From Acidobacteriaceae bacterium (lineage in GTDB: Bacteria; Acidobacteriota; Terriglobia; Terriglobales; Acidobacteriaceae), in NCBI GenBank assembly GCA_003156805.1, contig PMHV01000012.1, positions 480 through 59,635 of the forward strand: DNA of 59,156 nucleotides. Direction: 5' to 3'. The notes beneath the pieces were generated by a model that was given only the letters and a program-made list of their open reading frames with translations, had not been told where the DNA came from and made no database searches. This document shows, piece after piece, positions 1 to 7,332 of the stretch; the first letter of the stretch is position 1, and each line of letters opens with the position of its first letter. The translations under genes and the position numbers were made by a program.

Positions 1-2
1 TG

Positions 3-629
3 TCGTATTGGCGGGCGAAGTACGATCTGGAACATGCGGGTCACTTGTGCGCGGCGCTCGCCGGGAAGGGAATCGCGACCGCGAACCTGGAATACCGGCG
101 CGTGGGCAATGCGGGCGGAGGCTGGCCGGGAACGTTTGCCGACATTCGGGCCGCGTATCAATTTCTCATGCAGAAGGCTCGGCAGTATGAGCTCGATGAG
201 AAACGCGTGGTGGTGATGGGCCACTCGGCGGGCGGGCAACTGGCGCTGTGTCTGGCGGCACATGAGGCAAGCGTGAAGTCGGTGGTTTCGCTGGCGGGCG
301 TGATCGATTTGGAGCAGGCGTATGCGCTGCACTTGAGCAACGATGCGGTGGTGGAGTTTTTGGGAGGGACGCCCGGAGAAGTGCCGGACCATTATCGCGA
401 GGCGGATCCGATGGAGCTGGCGGTTCCGGCGCGGCAGTGGATAATTCACGGATCGGCGGATGAGGTTGTGCCTACGGCGTTCAGCAGAGATTACGTGAGA
501 GCGAAGCAGAAGATGAAAGAAGATGCGCGGCTGGTGGAGATTGCCGGGGCGGGGCATTTTGATTTGATCGACCCGCGGTCGGGTGCGTGGAAGGAAGTGG
601 AACGCGCGGTGGTGGAAGCGGTGCGGTGA
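3..629 (+). CDS. alpha/beta hydrolase (5' end outside window)
   Basis: The reading frame is open from base 3, so the start lies upstream of the window. About 208 residues are present. The nucleophile elbow GHSAGG is preceded by VVVM, an acid region follows in HGSADEVVP, and the catalytic His sits in GAGHFDLID. These are the Ser-Asp-His triad of small esterase/dienelactone-hydrolase-like enzymes (BD-FAE/peptidase S9-like group). No signal can be judged because the N-terminus is missing. The substrate is unknown; an acyl or carboxyl ester hydrolase is the safest call. It converges on the minus-strand tol-pal genes. Confidence 0.85.
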   Translation, partial: SYWRAKYDLEHAGHLCAALAGKGIATANLEYRRVGNAGGGWPGTFADIRAAYQFLMQKARQYELDEKRVVVMGHSAGGQLALCLAAHEASVKSVVSLAGVIDLEQAYALHLSNDAVVEFLGGTPGEVPDHYREADPMELAVPARQWIIHGSADEVVPTAFSRDYVRAKQKMKEDARLVEIAGAGHFDLIDPRSGAWKEVERAVVEAVR

Positions 630-654
630 GTAGCAAATGACGTCCAAGTCTTAA

Positions 655-693
655 ACCGCAAAGATCGCTAAGGGTGCGCAAAGGACGCAAAGA
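655..693. repeat. dispersed repeat, copy A (shared with the 3' end of queF)
   Basis: A 39-base segment starting ACCGCAAAGATCGCTAAGG matches 37386-37424 at 36 of 39 positions. Here it lies between convergent genes; the other copy is inside a reading frame. No coding function is seen. Confidence 0.8.
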
Positions 694-727
694 CCATCCG
701 TGCTCAGCAGAAGTTTCTGCTCTAGGG

Positions 728-922
728 CTACGGCTCGGGAGGAGCGCCGCTGTGCTCGGGGCTTTCGCCGGGTCCGGGGAAGTCGGTGTCGGCGTCTTTG
801 AGAAGCGGGTCCTGGTCGCGATGTCCGAGTTGTCCAGCGAGGCCGGCGTCGCCGTCATGGCTGTGTTCTACGGTTTCGGTCGCGCCTTTGGAGATGTCTG
901 GATCGTTTTTCGGAATTGGCAT
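728..922 (-). CDS. small hydrophilic protein after cpoB, function unknown
   Basis: A 64-residue, acidic and very polar protein (starts MPIPKNDPDISKG, rich in Asp, Gly, His and Pro) with no signal peptide or membrane segment. The start is well supported: AGGAGG lies 8 bases before the ATG. It begins 32 bases after the cpoB stop on the same strand, so it is probably the last gene of the tol-pal transcript. It probably is intrinsically disordered (inference from composition). I do not recognise a family. Confidence 0.6.
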   Translation of the reverse strand: MPIPKNDPDISKGATETVEHSHDGDAGLAGQLGHRDQDPLLKDADTDFPGPGESPEHSGAPPEP

Positions 923-954
923 CGCTGCTTCCTCCTGCGAACTACTTTGGCGAA

Positions 955-1800
955 CTATTCTCCCGGACGGGCGGGTGAAACTCCCAGCTTGCGCAGGCGT
1001 TCGCGGGCCTGCAGCGCCTCGTTGGAGCGGGGATAGCGCTGAATGACGTGGCGAAGTTCCTGCACGCCGTCATCCTGCTTGCCGAGTTCGATCAGGGAAA
1101 AACCTTTCTTGAGTTGCGCGGAGGCGGCTTTGCTGCCGCTGGGAAAATTCTGCAGAACCTGGTCGTAGCTTTGCGCGGCCCGCTCATAGTTGCCGGCGCG
1201 GAATTGCAGTTCGCCGAGATAGAAATACGCATTTCCGGCGAGATCGGTGTTGGGATAGAACTTGATGTAATCGGAAAATTCCTGTGTGGCGAGATCGTTC
1301 TTGGCGCCGTTGTAATCACGGAGCGCGTTGTTGTAGAGCACGTCAGGCGGGGGCGCCTGCGCCTGAGCTTGTTGCTGCGCCTGTTGCGTGGCCTGCTGCG
1401 CGGCCAGGCTTTGCTGCGAAGACTGCATATCCTCGAGTTGCTTGCTGACCTTGGCCAGGCGAGCCTTCAGTTCGTCGAGCGAGTCGTTGAGCGCCTGAAT
1501 TTGGCCGGAGAGCTGATCGACGTGCGAGGAGGAATCGCCCTGCTGTTTTTGCAGCGTGCTCTGCAGCGCGGTGAGAGCGGCCGCGGCTTTGTTGACGGCG
1601 TCGGTATCGCGCTCGACGAGATTGTTCATCACGCCCATGCGTTCGTCGAAGCTGCGCTGCATGGCGGTCATCTGCTGCTGCAGTTGCTGCACCTGAGTCT
1701 GCAGCTCAACCATTTCTTTGTTCACACCAAAGGCCGGCGTGACGGCCAGCCCGAGGGTGGAGAGCAGCGCGAGCACAGTGGAGAAGCGTTTTGGTGTCAT
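955..1800 (-). CDS. cpoB: Tol-Pal system protein CpoB/YbgF
   Basis: The 281-residue product has an N-terminal signal peptide (cleavage near TPAFG-VNKE). A Gln-rich coiled coil of roughly residues 30-145 is the trimerisation region, then a Gln/Ala/Pro linker. Three C-terminal tetratricopeptide-like repeats follow (residues about 155-270), including YFYLGELQFRAGNYERA. This is the CpoB architecture: a periplasmic protein that binds TolA and coordinates outer-membrane constriction with septal peptidoglycan synthesis. Its place as the last canonical gene of tolQRAB-pal supports the call. It is separated from pal by a palindromic spacer. Confidence 0.9.
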   Translation of the reverse strand: MTPKRFSTVLALLSTLGLAVTPAFGVNKEMVELQTQVQQLQQQMTAMQRSFDERMGVMNNLVERDTDAVNKAAAALTALQSTLQKQQGDSSSHVDQLSGQIQALNDSLDELKARLAKVSKQLEDMQSSQQSLAAQQATQQAQQQAQAQAPPPDVLYNNALRDYNGAKNDLATQEFSDYIKFYPNTDLAGNAYFYLGELQFRAGNYERAAQSYDQVLQNFPSGSKAASAQLKKGFSLIELGKQDDGVQELRHVIQRYPRSNEALQARERLRKLGVSPARPGE

Positions 1801-1837
1801 AAGTGTTCCCGTGGTTTCATTTTAGATGAAAAGGCGG

Positions 1838-1905
1838 ACCTCAGGCGTCAGACGTCGGCCTTTGGACCTCGGCAGCGGGGGTCCGAGGTCTGAAGTCCGA
1901 GGTCC
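1838..1905. repeat. palindromic spacer built on GACCTC/GAGGTC units
   Basis: Left arm GGACCTCAGGCGTCAGACG and right arm GTCCGAGGTCTGAAGTCC form imperfect inverted repeats between pal and cpoB. The same vocabulary recurs at 26552-26595 and 45073-45172. It could form a hairpin in the tol-pal transcript and uncouple cpoB expression (inference). Confidence 0.7.
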
Positions 1906-1913
1906 GGTTCTGC

Positions 1914-2654
1914 CTACTTCTGGTAGACGAAGTGGCCACGGCGGTTCTGCTGCCAACAGGCTTCATTGGACTCGGTGCAGAACGGTTTTTCTTTGCCGTA
2001 GCTGATGGTCTTGATGCGGTTGGAAGCGATTCCAGCCGTGGTGAGCGCGTTTTTCACGGAACTGGCGCGCTGGTCGCCCAGAGCCAGGTTGTATTCGGTT
2101 GAGCCGCGCTCGTCGCAGTGTCCCTCAATCGTGAAGCTGACGTTGGAGTGCTGATTGAGGAACAGCACGTCGGCCTGGATGGAAGGCTGCTGATCGCCGC
2201 GAATGTCGGACTTTTCGTATTCAAAATAAACATCCTTGACGCTGCTGTTGAACAAGTCTTCGTCCGTGGGCGACGGAGTCTGCGTTACGGGCGGCGGAGG
2301 CTGGGTGACGGTGAGACGCGTGGTCGCATCCTGCGTGCCCCCGGCTCCTTTGGCCGTGAGGTGATAGGTAGTGGAAGTGGACGGTGAGACCTGCTGCGAA
2401 CCGCTGGGTTGCACCGCGCCAATGCCGTCAATCGATACATCGGTGGCGTTGGAAGTCTGCCAACTCAAAGTAGACGATTGGCCAGCCTGAATGGTATCTG
2501 GGCTGACGGAAATAGAAGCTGTGGGCGACGCCGGTGGAGGCGGGGGTGGGGGTGGTGGCGGAGCGGCCTTTTTCTTGCAGGCGCCCAGCATGAGAACTGC
2601 GCTTAAACCGACGACCAGTGCGAACCACTTCAACTTCAAAGTTTGATGCTTCAC
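1914..2654 (-). CDS. pal: peptidoglycan-associated lipoprotein Pal
   Basis: The start chosen is the GTG at 2654, with GGGAGG 7 bases upstream; the longer frame adds 15 unlikely residues. The 246-residue precursor has a lipobox LGAC, then KKK and a proline run. A roughly 90-residue domain of Ig-like/PKD-like character (SISVSPDTIQAGQSSTLSW) follows, then a C-terminal OmpA-like domain (residues about 140-246) with FTIEGHCDERGSTEYN and the usual peptidoglycan-binding Asp and Arg region (NLALGDQRASSVKNAL). Pal anchors the outer membrane to peptidoglycan and is recycled by TolB and TolA. The extra domain before the OmpA part makes it longer than enterobacterial Pal (about 173 residues). Confidence 0.93.
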   Translation of the reverse strand: MKHQTLKLKWFALVVGLSAVLMLGACKKKAAPPPPPPPPPPASPTASISVSPDTIQAGQSSTLSWQTSNATDVSIDGIGAVQPSGSQQVSPSTSTTYHLTAKGAGGTQDATTRLTVTQPPPPVTQTPSPTDEDLFNSSVKDVYFEYEKSDIRGDQQPSIQADVLFLNQHSNVSFTIEGHCDERGSTEYNLALGDQRASSVKNALTTAGIASNRIKTISYGKEKPFCTESNEACWQQNRRGHFVYQK

Positions 2655-2726
2655 GTTAGTCCTCCCTACGGACCCGAAATCAGGATTTGCAGAACTCACG
2701 ACTTCGAGTTCAGACGAAGCGTTGTT

Positions 2727-4217
2727 TTATTTCCAACTCCAGTTTGGTTGCGTATTACGTCCGGTAAAAGTCAATTGATGGAGCTTGGTGCCGTCAGCCA
2801 GCATCTCCCAGATTTCTTCCTTGCCAGAGCGGCTGGACTGAAACACGATGTGGCGGCCATCGGGCGACCACCCGGGAAAATCGTTGCGGCCGCCATCGTG
2901 GGTGAGCTGAACCCATTGCTTGCTGGCGATGTCCATCAAATAAAGATCGGAGGCTCCGGGCTCGCCGGGACCGTATTTGCGGATCCAGGCGAAAGTGAGG
3001 AACTGGCCGTTAGGCGCCCAGTTGGGCGACACGGCGTAACCTTGATCGGTCATGCGAGTCTGGCCGGTGCCGTCGGCCTCCATGGTATAGATCTGAGGCA
3101 GACCGGTGCGGCCGCTGACAAAAGTGAGTTGAGCGCCGGTCTTGCGGTTCCAGGCGGGAGAAACGTCGGGACCTTTGTTATTGGTCATGCGGCGGAGGTT
3201 GGCGCCGGAAGCGTCACAAATATAAATTTCCGAATCGCCGCCGCGCGATGAAGAAAGCGCGAGCCTGGCACCATCGGGAGACCATGCGGGCGAGAGATTG
3301 GTGCCGCCGAAGCGCGGGAAGCTGACGAGACGGTTGACGTCAAATGAGTACATCAGAATGTCCCAGCCACTCTTGGTGAGGGAACTGAAGGCCAGACGGG
3401 AACCATCGGGTGAGACGCGCGGCGAAAGCGAAATGGAACCCTGATGAGTGAGCTGATGTTGATTGGAGCCGTCGTAGTCCATCGCCCAGATTTCTTTGTG
3501 GCCGCTGCGGTCGCTGACGAAATAGATTTTGCTTTCGGCTATGCCTGCGAGTCCTCCGCCCAGGCGCAAGATAATTTCATCGGCGAACTTATGCGCGATC
3601 AGGCGAGCGGCATCGTCGGTGGGGACGTCGGTGTACTGCTTGCCGAGAACCTGCGGCGAGGCGGTGTTCTTTACGTCGTAGAGCCAGCCTTGAACGGTCA
3701 GTTTGCCGGCCAGCACCCCGAGATTGCCGAAGGCCAGCATGGCTGCGTTGGGCGGAGGCGAGTTCCACAGGCCGAAGGTGACTTCGGCGGGTTGGCCGGG
3801 CGCTTGCAGCGGATAAAAACTCTTGGAGACGAGTTCGACGACGCCGGAATTGTCGAGATCGTTCCAGAACGTGTCGTTGAAAGTCTTGAGCAGAGCGGCG
3901 TTCTGGGGGTCGGCGCCGGAGGGTTTGAAGTCGGGGACGGCCAGAGGGACTTTTTCCACACCCAGACTGGTTCCGGTGCGTACCCAATCCTGGGCGGAGG
4001 AGATTGAGGCGAGAAGCGAGACCAGCACCACCAACAAAGTCAGGATTTCCGCCGGCCTGACACCGAATGGCCAACTTCCGGGAACTCTTCTTTCTCTGTC
4101 GTCTCTTGCGCCGTCGTCCATCCGTTTGCGGTTCTTATGGGCGTGCGAGGAAAATAGTACCGCACACGACAATATCGTAAGCCGATATGTTCTTGCTGGC
4201 AAGTTCGGCTGCCTCAT
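2727..4217 (-). CDS. tolB: Tol-Pal translocation protein TolB
   Basis: The C-terminal two-thirds is a six-bladed beta-propeller of TolB/WD40-like repeats, visible as recurring D.S..LY/EIW and SPDG/SPAWSPDG motifs. The N-terminal domain (LAVPDFKPSGADPQN...) is the TolB-N alpha/beta domain that contacts TolA. The hydrophobic export segment is AEILTLLVVLVSLLASISSA, about 55 residues from this start. The ATG at 4217 has GAGG 5 bases upstream. An internal ATG at 4121 would give a more ordinary signal peptide but lacks a clear Shine-Dalgarno site, so the start is uncertain. The product is a periplasmic partner of Pal. Genes on both sides belong to the same system. Confidence 0.92.
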   Translation of the reverse strand: MRQPNLPARTYRLTILSCAVLFSSHAHKNRKRMDDGARDDRERRVPGSWPFGVRPAEILTLLVVLVSLLASISSAQDWVRTGTSLGVEKVPLAVPDFKPSGADPQNAALLKTFNDTFWNDLDNSGVVELVSKSFYPLQAPGQPAEVTFGLWNSPPPNAAMLAFGNLGVLAGKLTVQGWLYDVKNTASPQVLGKQYTDVPTDDAARLIAHKFADEIILRLGGGLAGIAESKIYFVSDRSGHKEIWAMDYDGSNQHQLTHQGSISLSPRVSPDGSRLAFSSLTKSGWDILMYSFDVNRLVSFPRFGGTNLSPAWSPDGARLALSSSRGGDSEIYICDASGANLRRMTNNKGPDVSPAWNRKTGAQLTFVSGRTGLPQIYTMEADGTGQTRMTDQGYAVSPNWAPNGQFLTFAWIRKYGPGEPGASDLYLMDIASKQWVQLTHDGGRNDFPGWSPDGRHIVFQSSRSGKEEIWEMLADGTKLHQLTFTGRNTQPNWSWK

Positions 4218-4353
4218 GGAACCTCAAACAGTAATCCAGGGAATCCTGTAGACATTATGAGTCCCAAACTGGCCGGGCCATATATCGACTTGAGTTCATT
4301 CGATGCGGCTTTGGCTCGATGTGGTTCATTCGTCCTGGCTCATTCGGCACAGC

Positions 4354-5142
4354 TTATTTTCGGCTGTAGTCAAACCAATACTCCACGCTGATTTTGCTGC
4401 CGCTGTAGTCGGCGGGCAGAGCGCCAAAAGTGTCGATGCGCTGCAACGCGCGCTGGGCAGAAATGTCGAGCGAAGGAACACCGCTGGACTGCTCCACCAG
4501 CACGTTAAAGGGATGACCATCGCGCGCGACGTCGAACGTGATGTAAACGCGTTGCGCGGTCGTGATTCGGGGGTCGACTTCATACTTGAGCCAATTCTCG
4601 GAAACTTTTTGCTGAATGACGCGAACGTACCAGGCGTACTTGGTGCCGAAATCGCCGTCGCCGCCGGTTATGCCGAAACCTCCCTTTGCGCCGCCGGCGT
4701 TGAAACTGCCGTAAGGTCCGCTGACCGGGCCGCCTTCACCGAAGGCCACTTGGTTGGTCTCGGGTTCCGGCTCGGGTTGCGGCTTCGCCTTGGTCGGCGT
4801 AGGAGCTTTCTTCGGTTTGACCTTGGAGTTCTTGCCTTGAATCTCAATGGCGTCGGGTTCTTTCTCTTCAATCTTGGGTGGCGATTTTGTCAGTCCCTTC
4901 GATTCGTTGGCCAAAACATTTTGAGTTGGCGCAGGATTGGAAGGCAAGGGAACGTTGCTAATCAAAGTGACGCCCATGGCGCCGCCGCCGCCGCCCGCGC
5001 CCCAGCCCTCGCCGCGAGATCCGATGAAAACGACGGAGTAAAGCAGGATGAGTCCGGTGAGCGCGACGTGAAATCCCGCGGACCACGCGAGGGCGCGTCC
5101 CCAGCGCTCGTGCTCGAAAAAGATTTCAGCGTTTGCCGCCAT
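4354..5142 (-). CDS. tolA: TolA/TonB-type energy-transducing protein
   Basis: The roughly 262-residue protein has a short cytoplasmic N-terminus, one transmembrane helix (AWSAGFHVALTGLILLYSVV), a Gly-rich patch, and a Pro/Lys/Glu linker (KPKKAPTPTKAKPQPEPEP). It ends in a TolA/TonB C-terminal domain (VSENWLKYEVDP to VEYWFDYSRK) with the family's R-VYITFDV-RDG-strand. It links the TolQR proton motor to the outer membrane. It starts inside tolR (17-base overlap). The frame is open to 5175; I chose the ATG at 5142. It could also be named TonB-family, but its position between tolR and tolB favours TolA. Confidence 0.85.
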   Translation of the reverse strand: MAANAEIFFEHERWGRALAWSAGFHVALTGLILLYSVVFIGSRGEGWGAGGGGGAMGVTLISNVPLPSNPAPTQNVLANESKGLTKSPPKIEEKEPDAIEIQGKNSKVKPKKAPTPTKAKPQPEPEPETNQVAFGEGGPVSGPYGSFNAGGAKGGFGITGGDGDFGTKYAWYVRVIQQKVSENWLKYEVDPRITTAQRVYITFDVARDGHPFNVLVEQSSGVPSLDISAQRALQRIDTFGALPADYSGSKISVEYWFDYSRK

Positions 5143-5587
5143 TGGAACCATTCCGAGCGTTGTTCTGGGCGCCATTTGTTTCGATGGGCTGAGTCACGAT
5201 GCTGACGTTGGTGATGCCCGATTGCTTGACCGCATCCATCACGGTGGCGAATGCGCCGAAGGGAACATTTTCATCGGCGCGCAAGAAGATGAACTGATTG
5301 CGGGGGTCGCGAATCTTCTGCCGCAGCTTGGCCGCGATCTCGTTGATGTTGATGGCATCGTTGCCGAGAAACACGCGCTGATCCTTGTTAATGGTTATGA
5401 CCGTGCGCTCTTCGGTGATTTCCTTGACGGTGCGCGTCTTGGGCACGCTGACTTCAATGCCCGACTGAAGAACGGGCGCGGTCACCATGAAGATGATGAG
5501 CAGGACGAGCACCACATCGACCAGCGGAGTGATGTTGATATCCGCGAGCGCGGTTTGCGTGCGGCCATTGCCGGCGGTGAATGCCAT
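5126..5587 (-). CDS. tolR: biopolymer transport protein TolR/ExbD
   Basis: The 153-residue product has one N-terminal membrane helix in the classic ExbD/TolR context DINITPLVDVVLVLLIIFMV; the Asp in LVD is the conserved proton-pathway residue. The periplasmic part ends in a Gly/Asn-rich tail. Its ATG shares one base with the tolQ stop (TGATG), so translation is probably coupled. It forms the stator-like channel with TolQ. Confidence 0.93.
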   Translation of the reverse strand: MAFTAGNGRTQTALADINITPLVDVVLVLLIIFMVTAPVLQSGIEVSVPKTRTVKEITEERTVITINKDQRVFLGNDAININEIAAKLRQKIRDPRNQFIFLRADENVPFGAFATVMDAVKQSGITNVSIVTQPIETNGAQNNARNGSNGGKR

Positions 5588-6297
5588 CAGCGCCTCACTT
5601 CGGCCGGGGCTTGCGGCTGGATGTGTTCGACCGCATTGAGAACTTCGAGAGAGAAATCGTCGCTGCGGGAGGCGAATTCGCGAATGGAGCTGAGGATCAG
5701 GTTGTAGGCGATGACGGCGGGAATGGCGGCGGCGAGTCCGGCGGCGGTGGTGATGAGCGCTTCCGAGATGCCGGGCGCGACGGCTCGCAACGTGGCCGCC
5801 CCAGCCGTGCCAAGGCCGTGAAAAGCGTCAATGATTCCCCAGACCGTGCCGAACAAACCGATAAAAGGGGTGACAGCGCCGGTAATGGCGAGCCAGGGGA
5901 CATTGCGTTCGAGTCGAGTGATTTCTTCGGAAGCGCCAATCTGCATGCCGCGCTGCACGGCGGTGAGGTTGCGGAGCACGCCTCCGCTGCCTGCGACCTG
6001 CCGCTTGTACTCCTCGAATCCGCCCTCGAAGACGCCGACCAGAGGGCTAGGGCGGAATTGATCGGCCACGGCGGCCACGTCCTGCAAGCGCTGCGCTTTG
6101 CGGAAGGCGCGAAGGAAGCGCCCGCTTTGCACGCGGGCGCGCCGCAGCAGGCTCCATTTAGTCAGGATAATGGCCCATGAGATGAGGCTGAAAACGAGCA
6201 GGATCAGCAGAACCAGCTTGGCGACGGCGCCGGCGTCGGAAACCATGTCGAGGATTTCGCCGCCGACGAACAGAAACAGCAATAGCAATGGTTGCAT
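5587..6297 (-). CDS. tolQ: proton channel protein TolQ/ExbB
   Basis: The 236-residue protein of the MotA/TolQ/ExbB family has three membrane segments: near residues 20-45 (LVLLILLVFSLISWAIIL), about 125-160 (ITGAVTPFIGLFGTVWGII) and about 170-200 (ALITTAAGLAAAIPAVIAYN). The family signature of small residues in helices 2 and 3 (GLFGTVWG, AAGLAAAIPA) is intact. It is the first gene of the tol-pal block. A TATAAT box lies on the minus strand at 6324-6329, giving a short leader of about 20 bases. No strong Shine-Dalgarno site is seen. Confidence 0.93.
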   Translation of the reverse strand: MQPLLLLFLFVGGEILDMVSDAGAVAKLVLLILLVFSLISWAIILTKWSLLRRARVQSGRFLRAFRKAQRLQDVAAVADQFRPSPLVGVFEGGFEEYKRQVAGSGGVLRNLTAVQRGMQIGASEEITRLERNVPWLAITGAVTPFIGLFGTVWGIIDAFHGLGTAGAATLRAVAPGISEALITTAAGLAAAIPAVIAYNLILSSIREFASRSDDFSLEVLNAVEHIQPQAPAEVRR

Positions 6298-6323
6298 CGT
6301 ATGTTGGATAGTGCCTTGTCATA

Positions 6324-6352
6324 ATTATAGATGACGGAGCGCCGTCGCTTCA
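6324..6352 (-). promoter_or_regulatory. probable promoter of the tol-pal operon
   Basis: On the minus strand a perfect TATAAT (6324-6329) lies 17 bases from a weak -35 (TGAAGC, 6347-6352). The predicted start of transcription is about 20 bases before tolQ. Confidence 0.45.
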
Positions 6353-6502
6353 GCGCACGTATCCGAAACATAACCTGCGGGTGTGACGAGGCTGCCGCTG
6401 CGATCCAGAACCTTGAGATTTGGGCGCTGTACCTTCCATACCGAAGTGGCATCCAAGATGACGCGCAATCGTTCACTTGAAATTCTGATGGGAGGAAAAA
6501 CA

Positions 6503-7180
6503 ATGGCACACTACGGGCTGCTGCGGGATTACAGCTTTACCGAGGCTGCGGAAGACATCCGCGGGGCGAAGCTGTACGGCTTCAAGGATGAGAAACTGGG
6601 CAAAATTGACGATGTGATTTTCGATCACTTCACGGGATCGATCAACTATGTGGTGGTCGATACGGGAGGGTGGCTGACGACGAAGAAGTTCATCGTGCCG
6701 GCGAACCGCTTGCGTGCGTCGGTGGAGCACGAAGACGACTTCGCGGTCGATCTGACCAAGGCGCAGGTAGAGAGCTTTCCCCCGTATCAGGAATCGGACC
6801 TCGAATCCGAGCAGCAGTGGTCGGACTATGAGGGCCGCTATCGCTCGAAGTGGGAGGCCGATCCGGTGATGCATCGGGCGGGAACGGACCGGAACATCAC
6901 TCCGACCACGCAGCAGATGCCGGGAAATTCGACGTCAGCACGGGTTGCGGCTTCGGCGACGAAGGGAACTGGCGGAGCTGAAGCTGCGGACGCCTTTACG
7001 GAATCCGGGTTCGCGGCCGGGACCGATTCGGTCGTGATCAGCAGCAACGCGGTGGGCATCGGCGCACGATGGGACAGGTTCCAGGACCGCCTGCGCGAAC
7101 GCCGCAAGGAAGTAATTGGCACGGGATCTGCCGAGCAGCGCCGGGAGGACAACGCCGAGAGCTTCCGCAAGACGGCTTAG
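6503..7180 (+). CDS. PRC-barrel domain protein
   Basis: The start is the ATG at 6503, preceded by GGGAGG with 7 bases spacing; the frame is open 120 bases further upstream but without support. The N-terminal about 100 residues form a PRC-barrel (RGAKLYGFKDEKLGKIDDVI, then SINYVVVDTGGWLTTKKFIV). The rest (residues about 110-225) is polar, low in complexity and ends in a charged stretch (RERRKEVIG). PRC-barrel proteins of this kind are soluble, often stress-linked, with unknown ligands. It is transcribed away from tolQ and followed by an intrinsic terminator. Confidence 0.8.
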   Translation: MAHYGLLRDYSFTEAAEDIRGAKLYGFKDEKLGKIDDVIFDHFTGSINYVVVDTGGWLTTKKFIVPANRLRASVEHEDDFAVDLTKAQVESFPPYQESDLESEQQWSDYEGRYRSKWEADPVMHRAGTDRNITPTTQQMPGNSTSARVAASATKGTGGAEAADAFTESGFAAGTDSVVISSNAVGIGARWDRFQDRLRERRKEVIGTGSAEQRREDNAESFRKTA

Positions 7181-7205
7181 CCGACAGAGAACCGGATGTT
7201 TTGGG

Positions 7206-7231
7206 AGCCACGGCTTTGGCCGTGGCTTTTT
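7206..7231 (+). terminator. intrinsic terminator after the PRC-barrel gene
   Basis: A 9-base-pair stem, AGCCACGGC/GCCGTGGCT, with a TTTG loop is followed by TTTT. It lies 25 bases after the stop codon. Confidence 0.85.
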
Positions 7232-7332
7232 AACTTCCGTAGTGAGGCGGGAAAGCGTTCGTTTTGAAGCAACGGCGGCTGCGGAGTGGTTTCGTGCTAT
7301 GCTGCGCAAAACTCCTTGTTTCAGGACGACTT

